A DNA stretch of 64,000 bases from Fremontodendron californicum. Its lineage: Eukaryota > Streptophyta > Magnoliopsida > Malvales > Malvaceae. Position numbers and translations under genes: made by a program. Within the stretch, counting starts at the first letter, position 1; each line of letters opens with the position of its first letter. Shown piece by piece: positions 21,020 to 32,355 of this stretch. A model generated the notes under the pieces. That model made no database searches. It was not told where the DNA came from and saw only the letters and a list, made by a program, of their open reading frames with translations. The stretch lies in assembly GCA_030761205.1 (NCBI GenBank), contig JAULJL010000018.1, forward strand, positions 11,862,501 through 11,926,500, read 5' to 3'.

Positions 21020-21383
21020 TATAAAAAAAATATTTTAATTTAATTTATAATTTTTAAAAATAAATTTATCAAATTAAAATAAAATATTGTATTAATATAA
21101 TTTTTTTTTATTAATTAAAAAAAAATATATACATGAAGGGAAATCGCCACCCCCCATGGCGATTTCCCTTCATGGTTTTAGCAAATTTTGCTAAAATTAC
21201 CAAGGGAAGGCGATTTCCCTTGGTATTTTTTTGCAAATTTGCAAAAAAACACGCTGGGAAATCGCCATGGGGGATGGCGATTTCCCAGCTGAAAAAAAAA
21301 GGTCCGTATTTTGGGAAATAATCAAAAAGTAACGGTAATTTGGGGTTTAATTTTTTTTTTAGCTATATTAGTATAAAAAAGCC
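21020..21383 (-). repeat. Right terminal inverted repeat
   Basis: Reverse complement of the left repeat. Hairpins lie at 21132-21174 and 21253-21289. The middle one, near 21198-21225, has lost about 19 bases of its left arm and loop and survives as a nearly stemless CCAAGGGAAGGCGATTTCCC. Confidence 0.9.
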
Positions 21384-21636
21384 GGGAATATCATCAATTA
21401 TTTTAAAATGTTTTAATTAATTTTAAAATATTTTATAAAATCGGTTTTAATAGGTGGCCGATCACACCTAGCTAAAAAAGATTGGTGGCGACTCCATGTC
21501 TTTTTCAAGGTCATTTTCAAAACCTTCATTTTTCTCGAGGAATTAAGTCAACTTTTCCTCGGTTTTTTTTTTTAATGTCACGCTTAATGAATAATAAAGT
21601 CTTGCGATGAGACTCATTATTTTTTAGGTTGCGACA

Positions 21637-23481
21637 CCCTTAGATGAAAAAAGAGGACCAATCCCATGCACTCCCTTGCTTGCCCCTTTGAGCGCCTACC
21701 CTTGGATGAGTTGTGCTCATCTTTCTTCTCCCATTCTTGGTCATTGGATGAGGACAACATAAAAATGAAATATTGTAGATTAAATCCAACCCTTACCATG
21801 TGTACTCAGCCCTTGTAGATGGCCTAAGCTATTGGATGAAAAGAGACAATCCCATGCACTCCCTTGCTTGGCCGAATGGATGCCCACCTTTGGATGAATT
21901 GTGCTCATCTTTTTTCTCCCATTCTTGGCCATTAGATGAGGGTTCTTTCATGACAAATAAAAATATCATCTTTGCATTTAAACTTGGCCATTGGATGGTG
22001 CATTCAACTTTTCTACAAGGCACCTAAGCCATTGGATGAAGGGGGGACCATATGCAAGGTACTAGTGATAGCATGTGAGCTTGATAGTGACTAAGGAATT
22101 AAATAGATCATGCTTCATTCTTCTTCTCTATGCTGGCTGATCAAAGGAGGTAAAATCCCAAAAATTCCTTCTTCTTTCATATTTTTTTTAATTACAAATT
22201 TTCCCTTTTCGGTTTCTTCGGTAAAATCACCTTTTTGCCCCCCGAACCTAACTAAATAACAAACGGACTCCAAATTCAAATTTTATTTTTTTCAATACTT
22301 TTGGAATAATAAAAAATTGAATTCTGAAAGTTTTCAAAATTTTTCGAGTCCATTTGCTTTTTATTTCAGATTTATTTCCAAAATTGCCCCTTAATGCACC
22401 CGAACTTTTGTCATTTTGTAAACGAGCTCCAAATCCAAATTTTTCTTCACCAATCTCTTCCAAATAATTTAAAAGTGTGATCTGGAAGTTTTCACTATTT
22501 TTGGAGCTCATTTGCTATTTTTTCGAGATTTATCTGCTTGAATTTTTGCATAAGGGACCCCAGATTTGGCCATTTTGCAACCGAACTCCGAATCTGGATT
22601 TTCTTTCTCCAATCTCTTCCAAATAATTTAAGAATGAGATCAAAAATTTTCAGAATTTTTGGAGCTCATTTGCTATTTTTCCGGGATTTATCTCTTTGAA
22701 TTTCTACATAGGGGACCCTGTATTTGGCCATTTTGCAAACGAACTCCGAATCCGGATTTTTTTTCGTCAATCTCTTCGAAATGATTTAAGAATGAGATCT
22801 GCAAATTTTCAGAATTTTTGGAGTTCATTTGCTATTTTTTCCCAAATTTTCCAATTTTGCCTCTGAAGCCCAATTTTGCTCAAAACAAGTTCGATTTTCA
22901 GATTTTCTTCAACTGAGCCTTGAGCTACCCTTTTTTAATCACTCCTCATCAATTAGGGGCTTTAGTTTTATCGAATCGGGCCATTTTTGTAATTTTCCCA
23001 AATTTTACCAAAATCCAATAAAAAACCCTAATTCTCGATTTTCATCCGAATTGACTTTTCTTTCAGTTTTTCTTCCAAGTAGCCTCTCCATTACCTGTAG
23101 TCAGTGCTTATATTTTATTTGGAACCTTCAATTCTGACCAATTTGATCGTTTAAGCACTTTTTCCAAAATTTCCCGAACTAGGGTTTCCTTTCTATTGAG
23201 ATTCCGTAACCCAACTTCCGACCTCCATATCTTTCAATGTAGACCTCGGATTATCAAAATTCTTTCACCATCTTTCAATTGAAATTCAAATATTGATTTT
23301 GAAAGTGGGTTGACTTTTTTGGGGTTGACTTTTATCGAGTTTGGCTATTTCTTTTTGCTTTCTTAGACTAAGTCTCGGAGTACCACCTGCAGGGTGAGAA
23401 AAACCTTTTTGCATTCTGAATCATCAATTTAGGAAGAAAACATACTTGATTTAGTGGTCCGGACAAAATTAGGTGTCTAAA
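21637..23481 (-). repeat. LTR D, 5'-side fragment
   Basis: Continues LTR D after element F: the bases after the CCCTT duplication (TAGATGAAAAAAGAGGACC) follow on from 12175 just as in LTR C at about 39290. On the minus strand its start is TTTAGACACCTAATTTTG at 23481, one or two changes from TGTAGACACC. The stretch 22240-23350 parallels 39890-40960 (C) and 52600-53690 (B). No coding frame is supported. Confidence 0.82.
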
Positions 23482-24020
23482 AATATTATTTGTTATTAAA
23501 ACATTAATTATATTAATATTTTAAAATATTTAAAGTGTTCTAATAATTATTAAAATATTATTTTTATTAATTAATATTTATACTATTAAAATAATAATCT
23601 TCTTATACAAAAAAACATTTATTATAAAATAATAATAAAATATAATTTATATATATTTATTATTAAAATAGTAATATAAAATCATTTTTCAATAAAATAT
23701 TGAAAATATTATTTAAATTTTAAAATATTTATAGTGTTACAATTTATTATTAAAATAATGGTATTGTTATATGAAATAATTTTTTTATTAAAATAATAAA
23801 TAGTAGCCATTATATTAATAATTTATGATTTATTATTAAAATATAAATATATATGTAGGTTTAATAATATTTAAATAAAATATTGAAAATTACAATATTA
23901 AAATATGTTTATATTAATATTTTAATATACTTTTATAATTAAGAAATAAATATTTTTATTAATATAATAATATTTGGCTCGAGTCAAGTTAAGTTTCGAT
24001 CTAAAATATGATGTTCAAAT
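23482..24020. other. AT-rich low-complexity spacer
   Basis: More than 85% A/T, made of ATTATTAAAATATT-type words. No frame, RNA gene or element end seen. It is the first non-LTR sequence to the right of LTR D. Confidence 0.6.
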
Positions 24021-24039
24021 TTTGATTCGAGTATTTCTA

Positions 24040-24240
24040 CTCATGACAGTTGTTTTCAGGAAATTGTGTTCCCCTTTTGAAAAAGGAAAGACAATTTTCA
24101 GAAGAAAAAAAAAACCCTTATTTTTCGTTGACCAGCAAGCTATTTTTCGTTGACCAATCAATTTTTCGCCGACCAAATACCAGAAAATGTAAAAATTATT
24201 TTTCGTAAATCATTTTCAGTGAAACAAATGGATCCTAAAT
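24040..24240. repeat. Dispersed repeat with TTTTCGTTGACCA motifs
   Basis: TATTTTTCGTTGACCA occurs twice (about 24119 and 24142), with a diverged TTTTTCGCCGACCA after them. It ends in TTTTCAGTGAAACAAATGGA, a phrase I recognise as frequent in plant dispersed repeats. The class is uncertain; it may be a miniature DNA element. Confidence 0.45.
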
Positions 24241-24276
24241 TTGCAAAAGGTTAGGCTTCTTTTAAATAAACAGATA

Positions 24277-24502
24277 TCTATACCTCTATAATATTAAAAC
24301 TATCCCTAAAGGTGTGAGAAATTGACACCTATTTGGGGTTAGTTTTGGATGAGTTGCGTGCTGCTTTTGGGTGGGATGAAACTTAATTGTTTTTGGATTG
24401 TTTGTTTTGTCAAGTGATTTTGTGATTTAAGTGGGCTTTGGTAGGAACAATAGATTAACGCAATCCGAGGATTGTTTCATTAGGATTTGTCACGTTTGTG
24501 GT

Positions 24503-24541
<39 letters not shown>

Positions 24542-25688
24542 TGATTTTATGTATCAATGTTATTTTTTTTATTATAATCGTATTCAAGATATTATATATT
24601 TATATAAATTTTAACACGTTAATTTTGTTTTATGTAGATTTTGACATGTTCGTGTATTCGTGTCGTGTCCATGTTATTTTTTGTGTCGTGTTTTAATTAT
24701 TTTTTTATGTTGTATTCGTGTCGTATAATCATGTTGTTCGAAATTGTCAGGCTATTCAAATAACTCTCAATTTTGTGTCATGTGTCGTCGTGTTCGTGTT
24801 CATGTTACGTTTTCGTGTCATAATCATATTCAATATATTATATATTTATATAAGTTTTGACACGTTAATAATTCGTTTTATGTAGATTTTGACACGTTCG
24901 TCTATTCATTCGTTTTATGTAGATTTTGATATTTTCGTATATTCATGTCATGTTCTTGTTATTTTTCATAACTTGTCGTGTTTTAATTATTTTTTCTATG
25001 TTGTGTTCGTGTCATATAATTATGTTTTATCTGAAATTATCAGGTCTAATTAATAGTATTCAAATAAACTCTGAATTTTATGCCACGTGTCGTAAAATGA
25101 TTGTGAGTTATTATTTTTCTAGATTAAATTTGGTAATTTTAGACATATATACCTTACTTTAAAAGTTATCCCCAAGTGAAGATATTTTGCATTGTTTGTT
25201 ATAGTGATTTAATTTAAACTTTAAGTTTATTGACTTAAAATTTGGGGATTAATGATTTTATTCATATACATGAAAAATTGATAATAATAACATTAAATAT
25301 ATTCTAAAATTTCTCAATAATTGGAAAACATTAAAGATTTTTTATTGACATTTTTTTTTCAAAAAAAATTCTTAAGGTAAAGAATAATTTAACAAATTTC
25401 ATCAAAATATGGGTGATTATTTTGAAAAATAATATATACATATTGAGAATTAAATTCAAATAATTATAATTTTTATAATAAATAAAAATAATATATACAT
25501 AGTATTAATAATATTTAGCTCATTTTTATTTTATATTAAAAAATTATGATTTTAAATAATTTAAAAAATTTTAATTTTTTTTTTTAAATTTAAATATTTT
25601 ACTACTCAATTATTATTTTATTGAAAATTCATGAATTCAAACTTTATTAAAGAAATTGTGACCCGGTCGTAGCGGGAGAAACTTCTAG
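24277..25688 (+). mobile_element. Probable non-autonomous Helitron
   Basis: Starts TCTATACCTCTATAATATTA after an A (24276) and ends AACTTCTAG before a T at 25689. This is the TC...CTAG structure and A/T target expected of Helitrons. A GC stem CCCG...CGGG (25662-25676, six pairs with one mismatch) stands 12 bases before the end in otherwise AT-rich DNA. It carries no Rep/helicase frame. The inside has two related blocks (24600-24760 and 24840-25090) of TTTTGACACGTT, GTGTCGTGTTTTAATTATTT and TCGTGTCATATAAT words. Confidence 0.6.
24506..24536. repeat. Poly-T run
   Basis: An uninterrupted run of 31 T inside the Helitron-like element. Confidence 0.9.
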
Positions 25689-25734
25689 TTGTTATTAATA
25701 CAATATGTGCATACCTTGGCATTTTTACGAATGT

Positions 25735-26003
25735 ATTATATATATATATATATATATATAGTAGTAGATTAATAAAAATATTTATATTCTTTTTTTAAGA
25801 TAATAAAAAAAGAAAAATAAATAAAAATTTAAAATCATAAAAATAAAAATAAAAATCTTGTGCTAAAAAAATTAGTTAAAAACAAATATAATTAGTAATA
25901 GGAGAGGTTGACTCTAAGCTGAGACCCTGAGCCTGACCCTCTCCCTTCCCATTCGTCTATGTCTCTTATCCATTTCTTATTTATTTATTTATTTATTTAT
26001 TTA
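25735..26003. repeat. Microsatellites (TA)n and (TTTA)n in AT-rich spacer
   Basis: A TA run ends at about 25760 and a TTTA run lies at 25979-26003. The spacer from 25689 to 26357 otherwise shows no supported gene. 25905-25960 has a short GC-richer phrase without a frame. Confidence 0.8.
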
Positions 26004-26357
26004 TGCATATCCTCTTATCCATGATAGTGACCAACTATTTGTTTTTTTTTTTTTTCTTTGGCTTTGTATGGAGGTGATGGATCTAATTAGTTTCTTCAAT
26101 ATTTTCAACCAAAACTTTTTGGGGTTTTAACAACCCAGAGTTACAAAAATTGTCCGGAAGAGACCTCCACCACAGATTGTGTTCTCCCATATTACAATCA
26201 AGCTTTGGTAAAAGATGTGCAAAACAAAACTATTTGCACCCCTACGGGACATAGAAACTCACACTCATTGCACTCCAAAAAAACCCCCAAGATATCCAAA
26301 ATAAATACTACCCTATTCCCAGAAACTATATCCGTTTAGAAATCTCATGAATAGCCA

Positions 26358-26580
26358 TTAAAATAAGCAATCACTCAAAAGCAGATGCATGGTTCCTCCA
26401 CTGTCCCTTGCAAGCAACCACTCCCAACCAGGCCACCTTGTCTTGTTTATACTGAAACTAGCATCAAAATTGATTAAACGAGAATTCTCATTACATACCA
26501 ACCTCCGCCATTGTTTAGCAAGAAGCATTACATTACACGCTTCTAAATCCTTCAAAACCTAACCCTCCATCCAATTTGGA
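26358..26580 (-). pseudogene. LINE (non-LTR) reverse transcriptase scrap
   Basis: The minus strand reads SKLDGGLGF, then after a frame shift DLEACNVMLLAKQWRRLVCN. This matches the end of plant L1-type reverse transcriptases, where GGLGF(R/K)DL is followed by FN.ALLAKQ..WRL. Only about 75 residues remain before a stop, without the catalytic FADD region or an endonuclease, so it is a dead 5'-truncated copy. Sequence down to about 26080 may belong to the same insertion but is too decayed to read. Confidence 0.7.
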
Positions 26581-27057
26581 ACATTGAACATGAGTACGTA
26601 AAATAAAAATGAAAAAAAAAATGAAACTGAATGTTTAATCCAATCATTTAATTATTTTTAAAAAAATATTTAACGAATTTAAAATTAAAATTTTAATATT
26701 TATAATTTTTTTTCTTATTCCTTAAATTACAATCTTCTTTATAATAAAAAAAATTATTAAAAACCATTTAACGTGGCCCATGCCATGCCCGTTGCAAGAA
26801 GGCAAAGGTGTATCACGTTATTGGATTTGGGATCCCAAAAATCTTCATCACCCTTAATTTCTCCCCAAACATTAATATTATTTTTATTATTATTTTCGTT
26901 GAGAGAGAGATCAAGGGAAGAAAAAGGGAAAAGAAAAAGAGAAAACAAGGGGAAGAAAAGGGGCTAAAGCAATGTGGGCCTGAGACAAGGGAGAGAGATG
27001 GGCAGTCTGATGAAGATGATGAACGTATGGTGTTGGGGTGAGCGGGAGAAAGGGAAG

Positions 27058-30000
27058 ATGGCAAATGTTTCTTCAATGGAATTTTGGTGGTGCCTTAACC
27101 CCAGAGCTACTCTAATTGCTCTTCTTCTTATACTCCGTTTTCATCTTTCCAGGAAGTTTTACTCTAAATTCCTTCCTTCCTACATCTTCTTCTTCTTCTT
27201 CATCCACAATTCATCTTCTTTCTCCTTCTTCACCCATTTTCCCTCCTGGTTCTCAATCAAGGTAACTTTTTTATGCTTTATCTAATCCGGGTTCCTTTTA
27301 TTTTCATTCTATTTTTTGTCTCTCTCACTCAATTTTATTCTCTTTTGGGGCTTTGATACAGTTGGGGTTGCTTTCTTAATTGAGGTTCAATTTCTTTAAC
27401 TATTTTTCTTCTTCTCATTATTTTGTTGAATAGGTTGTTTTTTATTTTTTATTTTGCATCTATATTTCTGGGTTTTCCGTCTCTCTTGGGCAAGTCCTAA
27501 ATTAGTTTTTTTTCTGTTTGGTTTTCTATCAGTCAATTTTCTATCTTTCTAGTATGATTTTTTTTCTTTAATTTTCAGAAGTGAAATAAATTATACTTTG
27601 TCTTTTGATCTTCTTATCTGCAACTTTTATTGTCAAAATGGGAACAACATGATCTTCATGGAATATATTACAATTTCTTTAATTAGTTATTGTCCATTGC
27701 CTTTAATTATGGTGGGGAATTTTTCTCTATGGCGATCTCCATAAATTCAACTATTGACAACGGGATATTAACATTTTTTTATTTTACTGCTAAAAGTCTT
27801 GATTGTTTTTGTTGCTTAAATTTTGAATATGGAGGGGTTTCAACTTTCAATGTTACCTTGACTTTTAACTGATTTGGAGTTTTGTTTGCTATCTGCAGAA
27901 TCCCAGAGATTGTATCTGATTCAGACTTGAAGTTTTTAATTGATAATTTGGATGAGAAGCTCAACAAGGACGAGAAATGTGAGAATGTAATCGATAAGAA
28001 AAACAACTTTCTATCCTACAAGGCAAAATGCTGCAGACCTAAGGTTCTGTTTACTTTGCTTTGCTTGGTTTATCACTTTATTTCTAATAACAATATAGTG
28101 AAGTGATCTAACACTAGTATATTCACTCATTGAATTGTATATGCAAATCATTGAACTTAAGGTTACTCCATTTTGACTTGGTGGGCATGGGTTTAAGTTA
28201 CAAATACAGTCTCTGTGTAAAGCAGGACTAGGCCGTTATGTAATTTAAGCAGTGTAGCAAACTGAAAGTTATATTTCTTGTTGTTGATTGCAGGATAGAC
28301 CACTGAAATATCTGGGCACGACAGTATTTGAGAGTTGCTCCCCAGAGCTTCTGAGGGACAATGGACAATGATTATAGAAAGCAGTGGGATAAGACCCTGC
28401 TTGATCATGTTCAGCTGCAGATGGACACAACAAATGGGATTGAAATTGGATGCTCAATAAAAAAGTTTCCCCTTTTGACACCTAGAGAATACACAATTGC
28501 TTCGAGATTGTGGGAGGGAAAAGATAGAACATTCTACTGTTTCATCAAGGTGATCGTTACTGAAACTTAGTCTTTTATCATATTGAGTTCTTATTGGTAT
28601 GGATTACTGCATTGGCTGGTGCATGCAGTTAAGATTGCATCTCTCTCTCTCTCCTGCTACTTTGTATCACCTGACAGGCTTTATCTGGTTGAAATATGGG
28701 AACTACATTTAAGGTTCTTGACCAAGAAATCTACAACATCTGAAGAACAGCTCTGCTTGCTTGTACTGTCCTATGCTATATTTGTTTTATGTATAATATT
28801 TTCTCAGAGTCTACTTTATTTAGAATACAACTTAATAAATGAATTTTTGATGATCTGTCTCCTATTAATATGGTTATGGATGAACCCTTTTTAACATATA
28901 GGGATAAATGCAATTTCATGCTTCCAAGTGCCAATATGCTTTGTAAGTGATCGTTCCTACTCTTTGGGAAACTGGAAACTGTAAGGCTGATATTAATTAT
29001 TAAGGACACGAGTGGCAGTATCAGAGATGTACGTATTTTAGGCTAAAAGTTTTTAATATTGGAATTTATCCTCATTTAACACATGCTAAATCAACCGCTC
29101 ATCGACTATTGTAATCTCATGCAATCATTTGTGGAAAAGCCTCTATCGAGTTCAAGAACAATAGTAGAAAATAGGAAAGATGTCGAGATTTTCAAATGAG
29201 AATCTGGAGAACGGCTGTGATGGTTCACCCGCCCTCCTTAGAAGGGTAAAGCTCCCTCAGGTCTGGGGTTCTGAACCTGGCTCCTGCAAATACCTAGGGT
29301 TTATCCCCTTAATCCACTATAGAATACAAAAATAAAATAAAATTATAGCATTGATCCTTTTTTCTATGCTTACTATCTCACATGGTTGATTTTTTGTTGT
29401 AATTTTTGTTATGATTGACTAGGAATGTGAACATCCATCAGCACCAAGACAGAAGAAGTATGTTCGCGTGGGATATTTTAGATCCGGTTGGCAAATCAGG
29501 AAAGGCAAGTGCCTCATATACTCGTCTCTCTTGTCCTTAACCCTTACAAAGAAATAAAAAGAGTTCGTGGTTTCTCATTGGAGCCATGCAATTTGTCAGG
29601 AAGTTGTTTTGCTCCTGCAAGTTACAGCCCCCCCCCCCCCCACCTTTTTTCTCTCTCTGCATAAAAAAAAAAAGTGAATAATGATTCCTGTCACCAAATG
29701 AGGCTTGTTGGACTCTGGTTTGAGTCATGAATGATGATGCATTTCTTAATTCCTGCCAAAGTTTGTTCTACTCAAGGCATAGAAAATATTAATCTTTCTT
29801 GGGAGGGGAATAAAAGGGGATAAGGGATCTTGTACCTGTATACTTCTTTCTCTCTCTCTCTCTCTCTTTTTTCATTCTTACTTGACTATTTATGATTCTG
29901 AATTTTAATATTATTATGTACAGTACCTGGTAGAGATGCCTCTCAGATCAGAATGTTTCACCAAGAAGATGCTGGTCTGAATGTGGAAATGGCAAAACTA

Positions 30001-31091
30001 GCATTTGCAAAGGGCATATGGAGTTATGTAAGATGGATAATGCACTACGCAAGTATTCTGTAATCAGCCATCCTCTGACTAGTCCATCTGCTTCTTCAGC
30101 CACTCTGATTCAGAAGGTCTGCGTTACTATATTCAACAACAACAAAAAAAATCATGTTTTTTAAATATGGTCGTGTTTACCAATAACTTGTGATAATTTC
30201 ATTCTTGGTACTTCACTTTCAAGAGAAAAATGGTTAAGATGGATTTATACAACTTTGTTAACCTTAAAAGTAATCAAATTTATTGTGCTGTAGAAGAATA
30301 TACCCCTTTATCTTGGGTTCCTTCAAGTGAGTTGAAGATTAGTGATTTTGAGAAATGAATAAGATAGGTTATCTTATCTTTATATGAGGTAAAAATAAAG
30401 AAGCAGGGTGAGAGGACCATATGTGGGAGCAGCTTAGGGAGAATGCCCGAGGCTTGAGCAATCTTACAGCACCTTTCTACAATCCTATGGGATAAACCAT
30501 TATCTGACATTTTAGAAGTTTGTAGGATGAAATGTATATATCCAGATCCCATGGATTTTTGGTCACCTCAGAGTCTTCTGTTGCACTGTTGAGCAATGTA
30601 GTCTGAGATAGTCTACTCACATGGACTAGTCATTTTTAACTGAGGCTATATCTAGTTTAGTTCGTTTTATTGTTGAAATAATTTATTGAAATAAATTATG
30701 ATTATGGAATCACATGATTAAATTTCTGCTTCTTTTTCTTCAAAAAGAAAAAAAACTGGTTCTGGTGATATTATCTTGGATCAGCTCAAATACTGATGAT
30801 TGACATTGTTGTCTGCATATAGGTTCCACTTTAGATAAGACAAGTGGCAATACTTCTCCAGCGGTCTCTGCATCAATGGCCAGTCCTGAACCACTTAATG
30901 GTGAACCGAGGGAGAAAAAGTTATCAAGAAGACCGTCAAAAAAGTTTGTAGCAAAAAGTTTGCTTCTTGTAGGGGGTGTGATCTGCCTGTCTCGTCGTCA
31001 CTCTGGCCTGGGTGCTAAAGTTGCAATGGCATACATCGTAACAAAATTGAGAAAGCGTGGTGATTCATCAAGCCAAAACAGGCAAAGTTGA
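27058..31091 (+). pseudogene. START/lipid-transport domain membrane protein, intron-containing pseudogene
   Basis: Six exon-like blocks: 27058-27261, 27899-28043, 28294-28549, 29423-29514, 29924-30116 and 30823-31091. They encode in order a hydrophobic N-terminus (LIALLLILRFHLSRKFYSK), SDLKFLIDNLDEKLN, WDKTLLDHVQLQMDTTNGIE, FPLLTPREYTIASRLWEGKD, KYVRVGYFRSGWQIRK, MFHQEDAGLNVEMAKLAFAK, and a C-terminal LSRRPSKKF plus SLLLVGGVICLSRRHSGLGA. This is the plant START-domain lipid-transport family of the At3g13062/At4g14500 type. Disablements: phase mismatch between exons 1 and 2; loss of the residues expected between LLRD and MDNDYR near 28355 with a frameshift; a frameshift near 30028 after GIWSYV; and a stop/frame break at the start of exon 6. 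Intron 4 has a GC donor (AAAG/GCAAGT). Keeping introns argues against a processed copy. Unusual splicing could rescue some of these breaks. Confidence 0.72.
29215..29335 (+). repeat. Possible tRNA-related SINE remnant
   Basis: GGTCTGGGGTTCTGAACCTGG resembles a pol III B box with its flanks, and a GC-richer 100-base patch sits in an AT-rich intron of the START pseudogene, followed by an A-rich stretch. No clear A box or flanking duplication was found, so the call is weak. Confidence 0.25.
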
Positions 31092-31339
31092 GGCACCTGA
31101 CCATCTTTCATCTCTGCAACTAATTCTGATGGTTTTAATGAGCCTTGTTACATAGACTTATTGAATTTAGGCATGAAGTTTAACTAGGGAGTCAGAAATA
31201 GCATCATAAAAGGGTGGAGGTTGTGTGATGTGAACAAAAAATTTATTCTGTAATTATTTGTTTTGGATAGTGTAGATATAGTCAACCAGATGTAGGTGCC
31301 TTTTCTTATGTTGTTCTGACTTTTTTATTTTTCTTGAAG

Positions 31340-32300
31340 TATCCGTGTCTGACACATATTCAAAAATGAGTATGGGGATATGATTTTCCAAGGATCTTTC
31401 AAATACATGAAAATCTTAAAAAAAAATGAACATATACGTATCGGACAAATACCCGTATTCGACACTTACATCCGAATTCGAGTAACATAAGTCTTTTCTA
31501 TCTAATGTTGATCGCTGCAGTTTGTGAACTTTAAGCTGCTACAGGTTAATCCCCACAACTTGAACGAAAAGACTTTTGTTCATGCTTATTTATTTTTGAG
31601 TTTGTATTCGGTTCGTTAAGAATTTTAAAATTATGTTCAAGCTTTGTTCGTTTAAAATGAGTGTGTTCGTGTTTGTTCATGTAAATAAAATGAACTTGTT
31701 TCAACATTAAATGAAAATGTTCATGAACATATAATCGAACATGTTCGCAAACAATTAAAAATATGTTCATAAACAATAAACAAACAAATCTAAATAAATT
31801 TAACAAATAGACAAATAAAAAAATAAATAAATAAATAAATAAATAAAATTTAAGTTATTATTAAATATAAAATAAAATAATAAAATACAAATATAATTAA
31901 GTTTAAGTTATTAAATATAAACAATAAAACACAAATATGATTAAATTATTAAATTTAAATTATTATTAAATATAAAATAATAAAACATAAATAATATTCA
32001 TTATATTATAAGTAAATAAAATACAAATAATAATATTATTTATTATATTATAATCGAATAATAAACGAGGTTTAAACAATCTATTAAACGAATTTTAAAT
32101 GATCCATAAACGAGTATATTCGTGAACATAAATGAACTGAATATACCTTGTTCGAGTTCCGTTCGTTTAATAAACGAATCTTAAAATTATGTTCATAATC
32201 GTTTATTTAGCTTATAAACGAATATAAACGAACAAAAATCGAACTGTTCACGAACCGTTCGTTGAACGCTATGTTCATTTGCACCTCTAGTACAATCTTA
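31340..32300. repeat. Dispersed repeats with GTTCGTTTA / AACGAA motifs
   Basis: 31340-31480 has a patch rich in ATCCGTGTCTGACAC / CGTATCGGACAAATAC words. 31600-32290 is made of TGTTCGTTT, ATGAACATGTTCG and AACGAATTTTAAA words on both strands around an AT-rich centre (31800-32050), ending near TTCATTTGCACCTCTAG. Such GTTCG-rich arms are often ends of hAT-like or other DNA elements, but I could not fix both termini. No gene is supported from 31092 to 32355. Confidence 0.45.
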
Positions 32301-32355
32301 CAATCTTTTGTATTTGAATCATGTACCACTTTTGAAAAAAAAAAGAAATGGTACC

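Larger units (their letters stand above)
16664..21383. mobile_element. Mutator-like TIR element carrying a PMD gene
   Basis: The ends are inverted copies beginning GGCTTTTTTATACTAATATA. They are flanked by an exact 10-bp duplication GGGAATATCA at 16654-16663 and 21384-21393. The inverted repeats extend about 365-378 bases (16664-17041 and 21020-21383), and the element is 4720 bp. A 9-10-bp duplication with long TIRs is the pattern of Mutator-like elements. No transposase gene is present: the only gene is a plant-mobile-domain protein on the minus strand. Removing the element rejoins element F sequence exactly at the duplicated site. Confidence 0.88.
12176..21636 (+). mobile_element. Solo-LTR-like element F with captured host-gene fragments
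   Basis: Begins TGTAGACACCTAATTTTGTC at 12176 and ends TTTTTAGGTTGCGACA at 21636. It is flanked by an exact 5-bp duplication CCCTT (12171-12175 and 21637-21641), and the LTR D sequence continues on both sides. Without the nested TIR element it is about 4.74 kb, the size of one LTR, and no internal gag-pol or second LTR is present, so it reads as a solo LTR. Only the first 25 bases of the left end resemble LTR A; 12201-12790 is a different U3-like sequence. It holds host-gene fragments at 12833-14490, and LTR-like sequence resumes by about 14700 and matches LTR A from about 15180. Confidence 0.8.

Noticed and set aside
26974..27285. 103-residue membrane protein starting at 26974
   Set aside because: The frame reads through the splice donor at 27262 and its first 28 residues are purine-rich leader. 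It is better explained as exon 1 of the START pseudogene starting at 27058.
29600..29640. Poly-C run near 29627-29641 as a regulatory element
   Set aside because: A simple mononucleotide run in an intron of a pseudogene, with no supporting motif.
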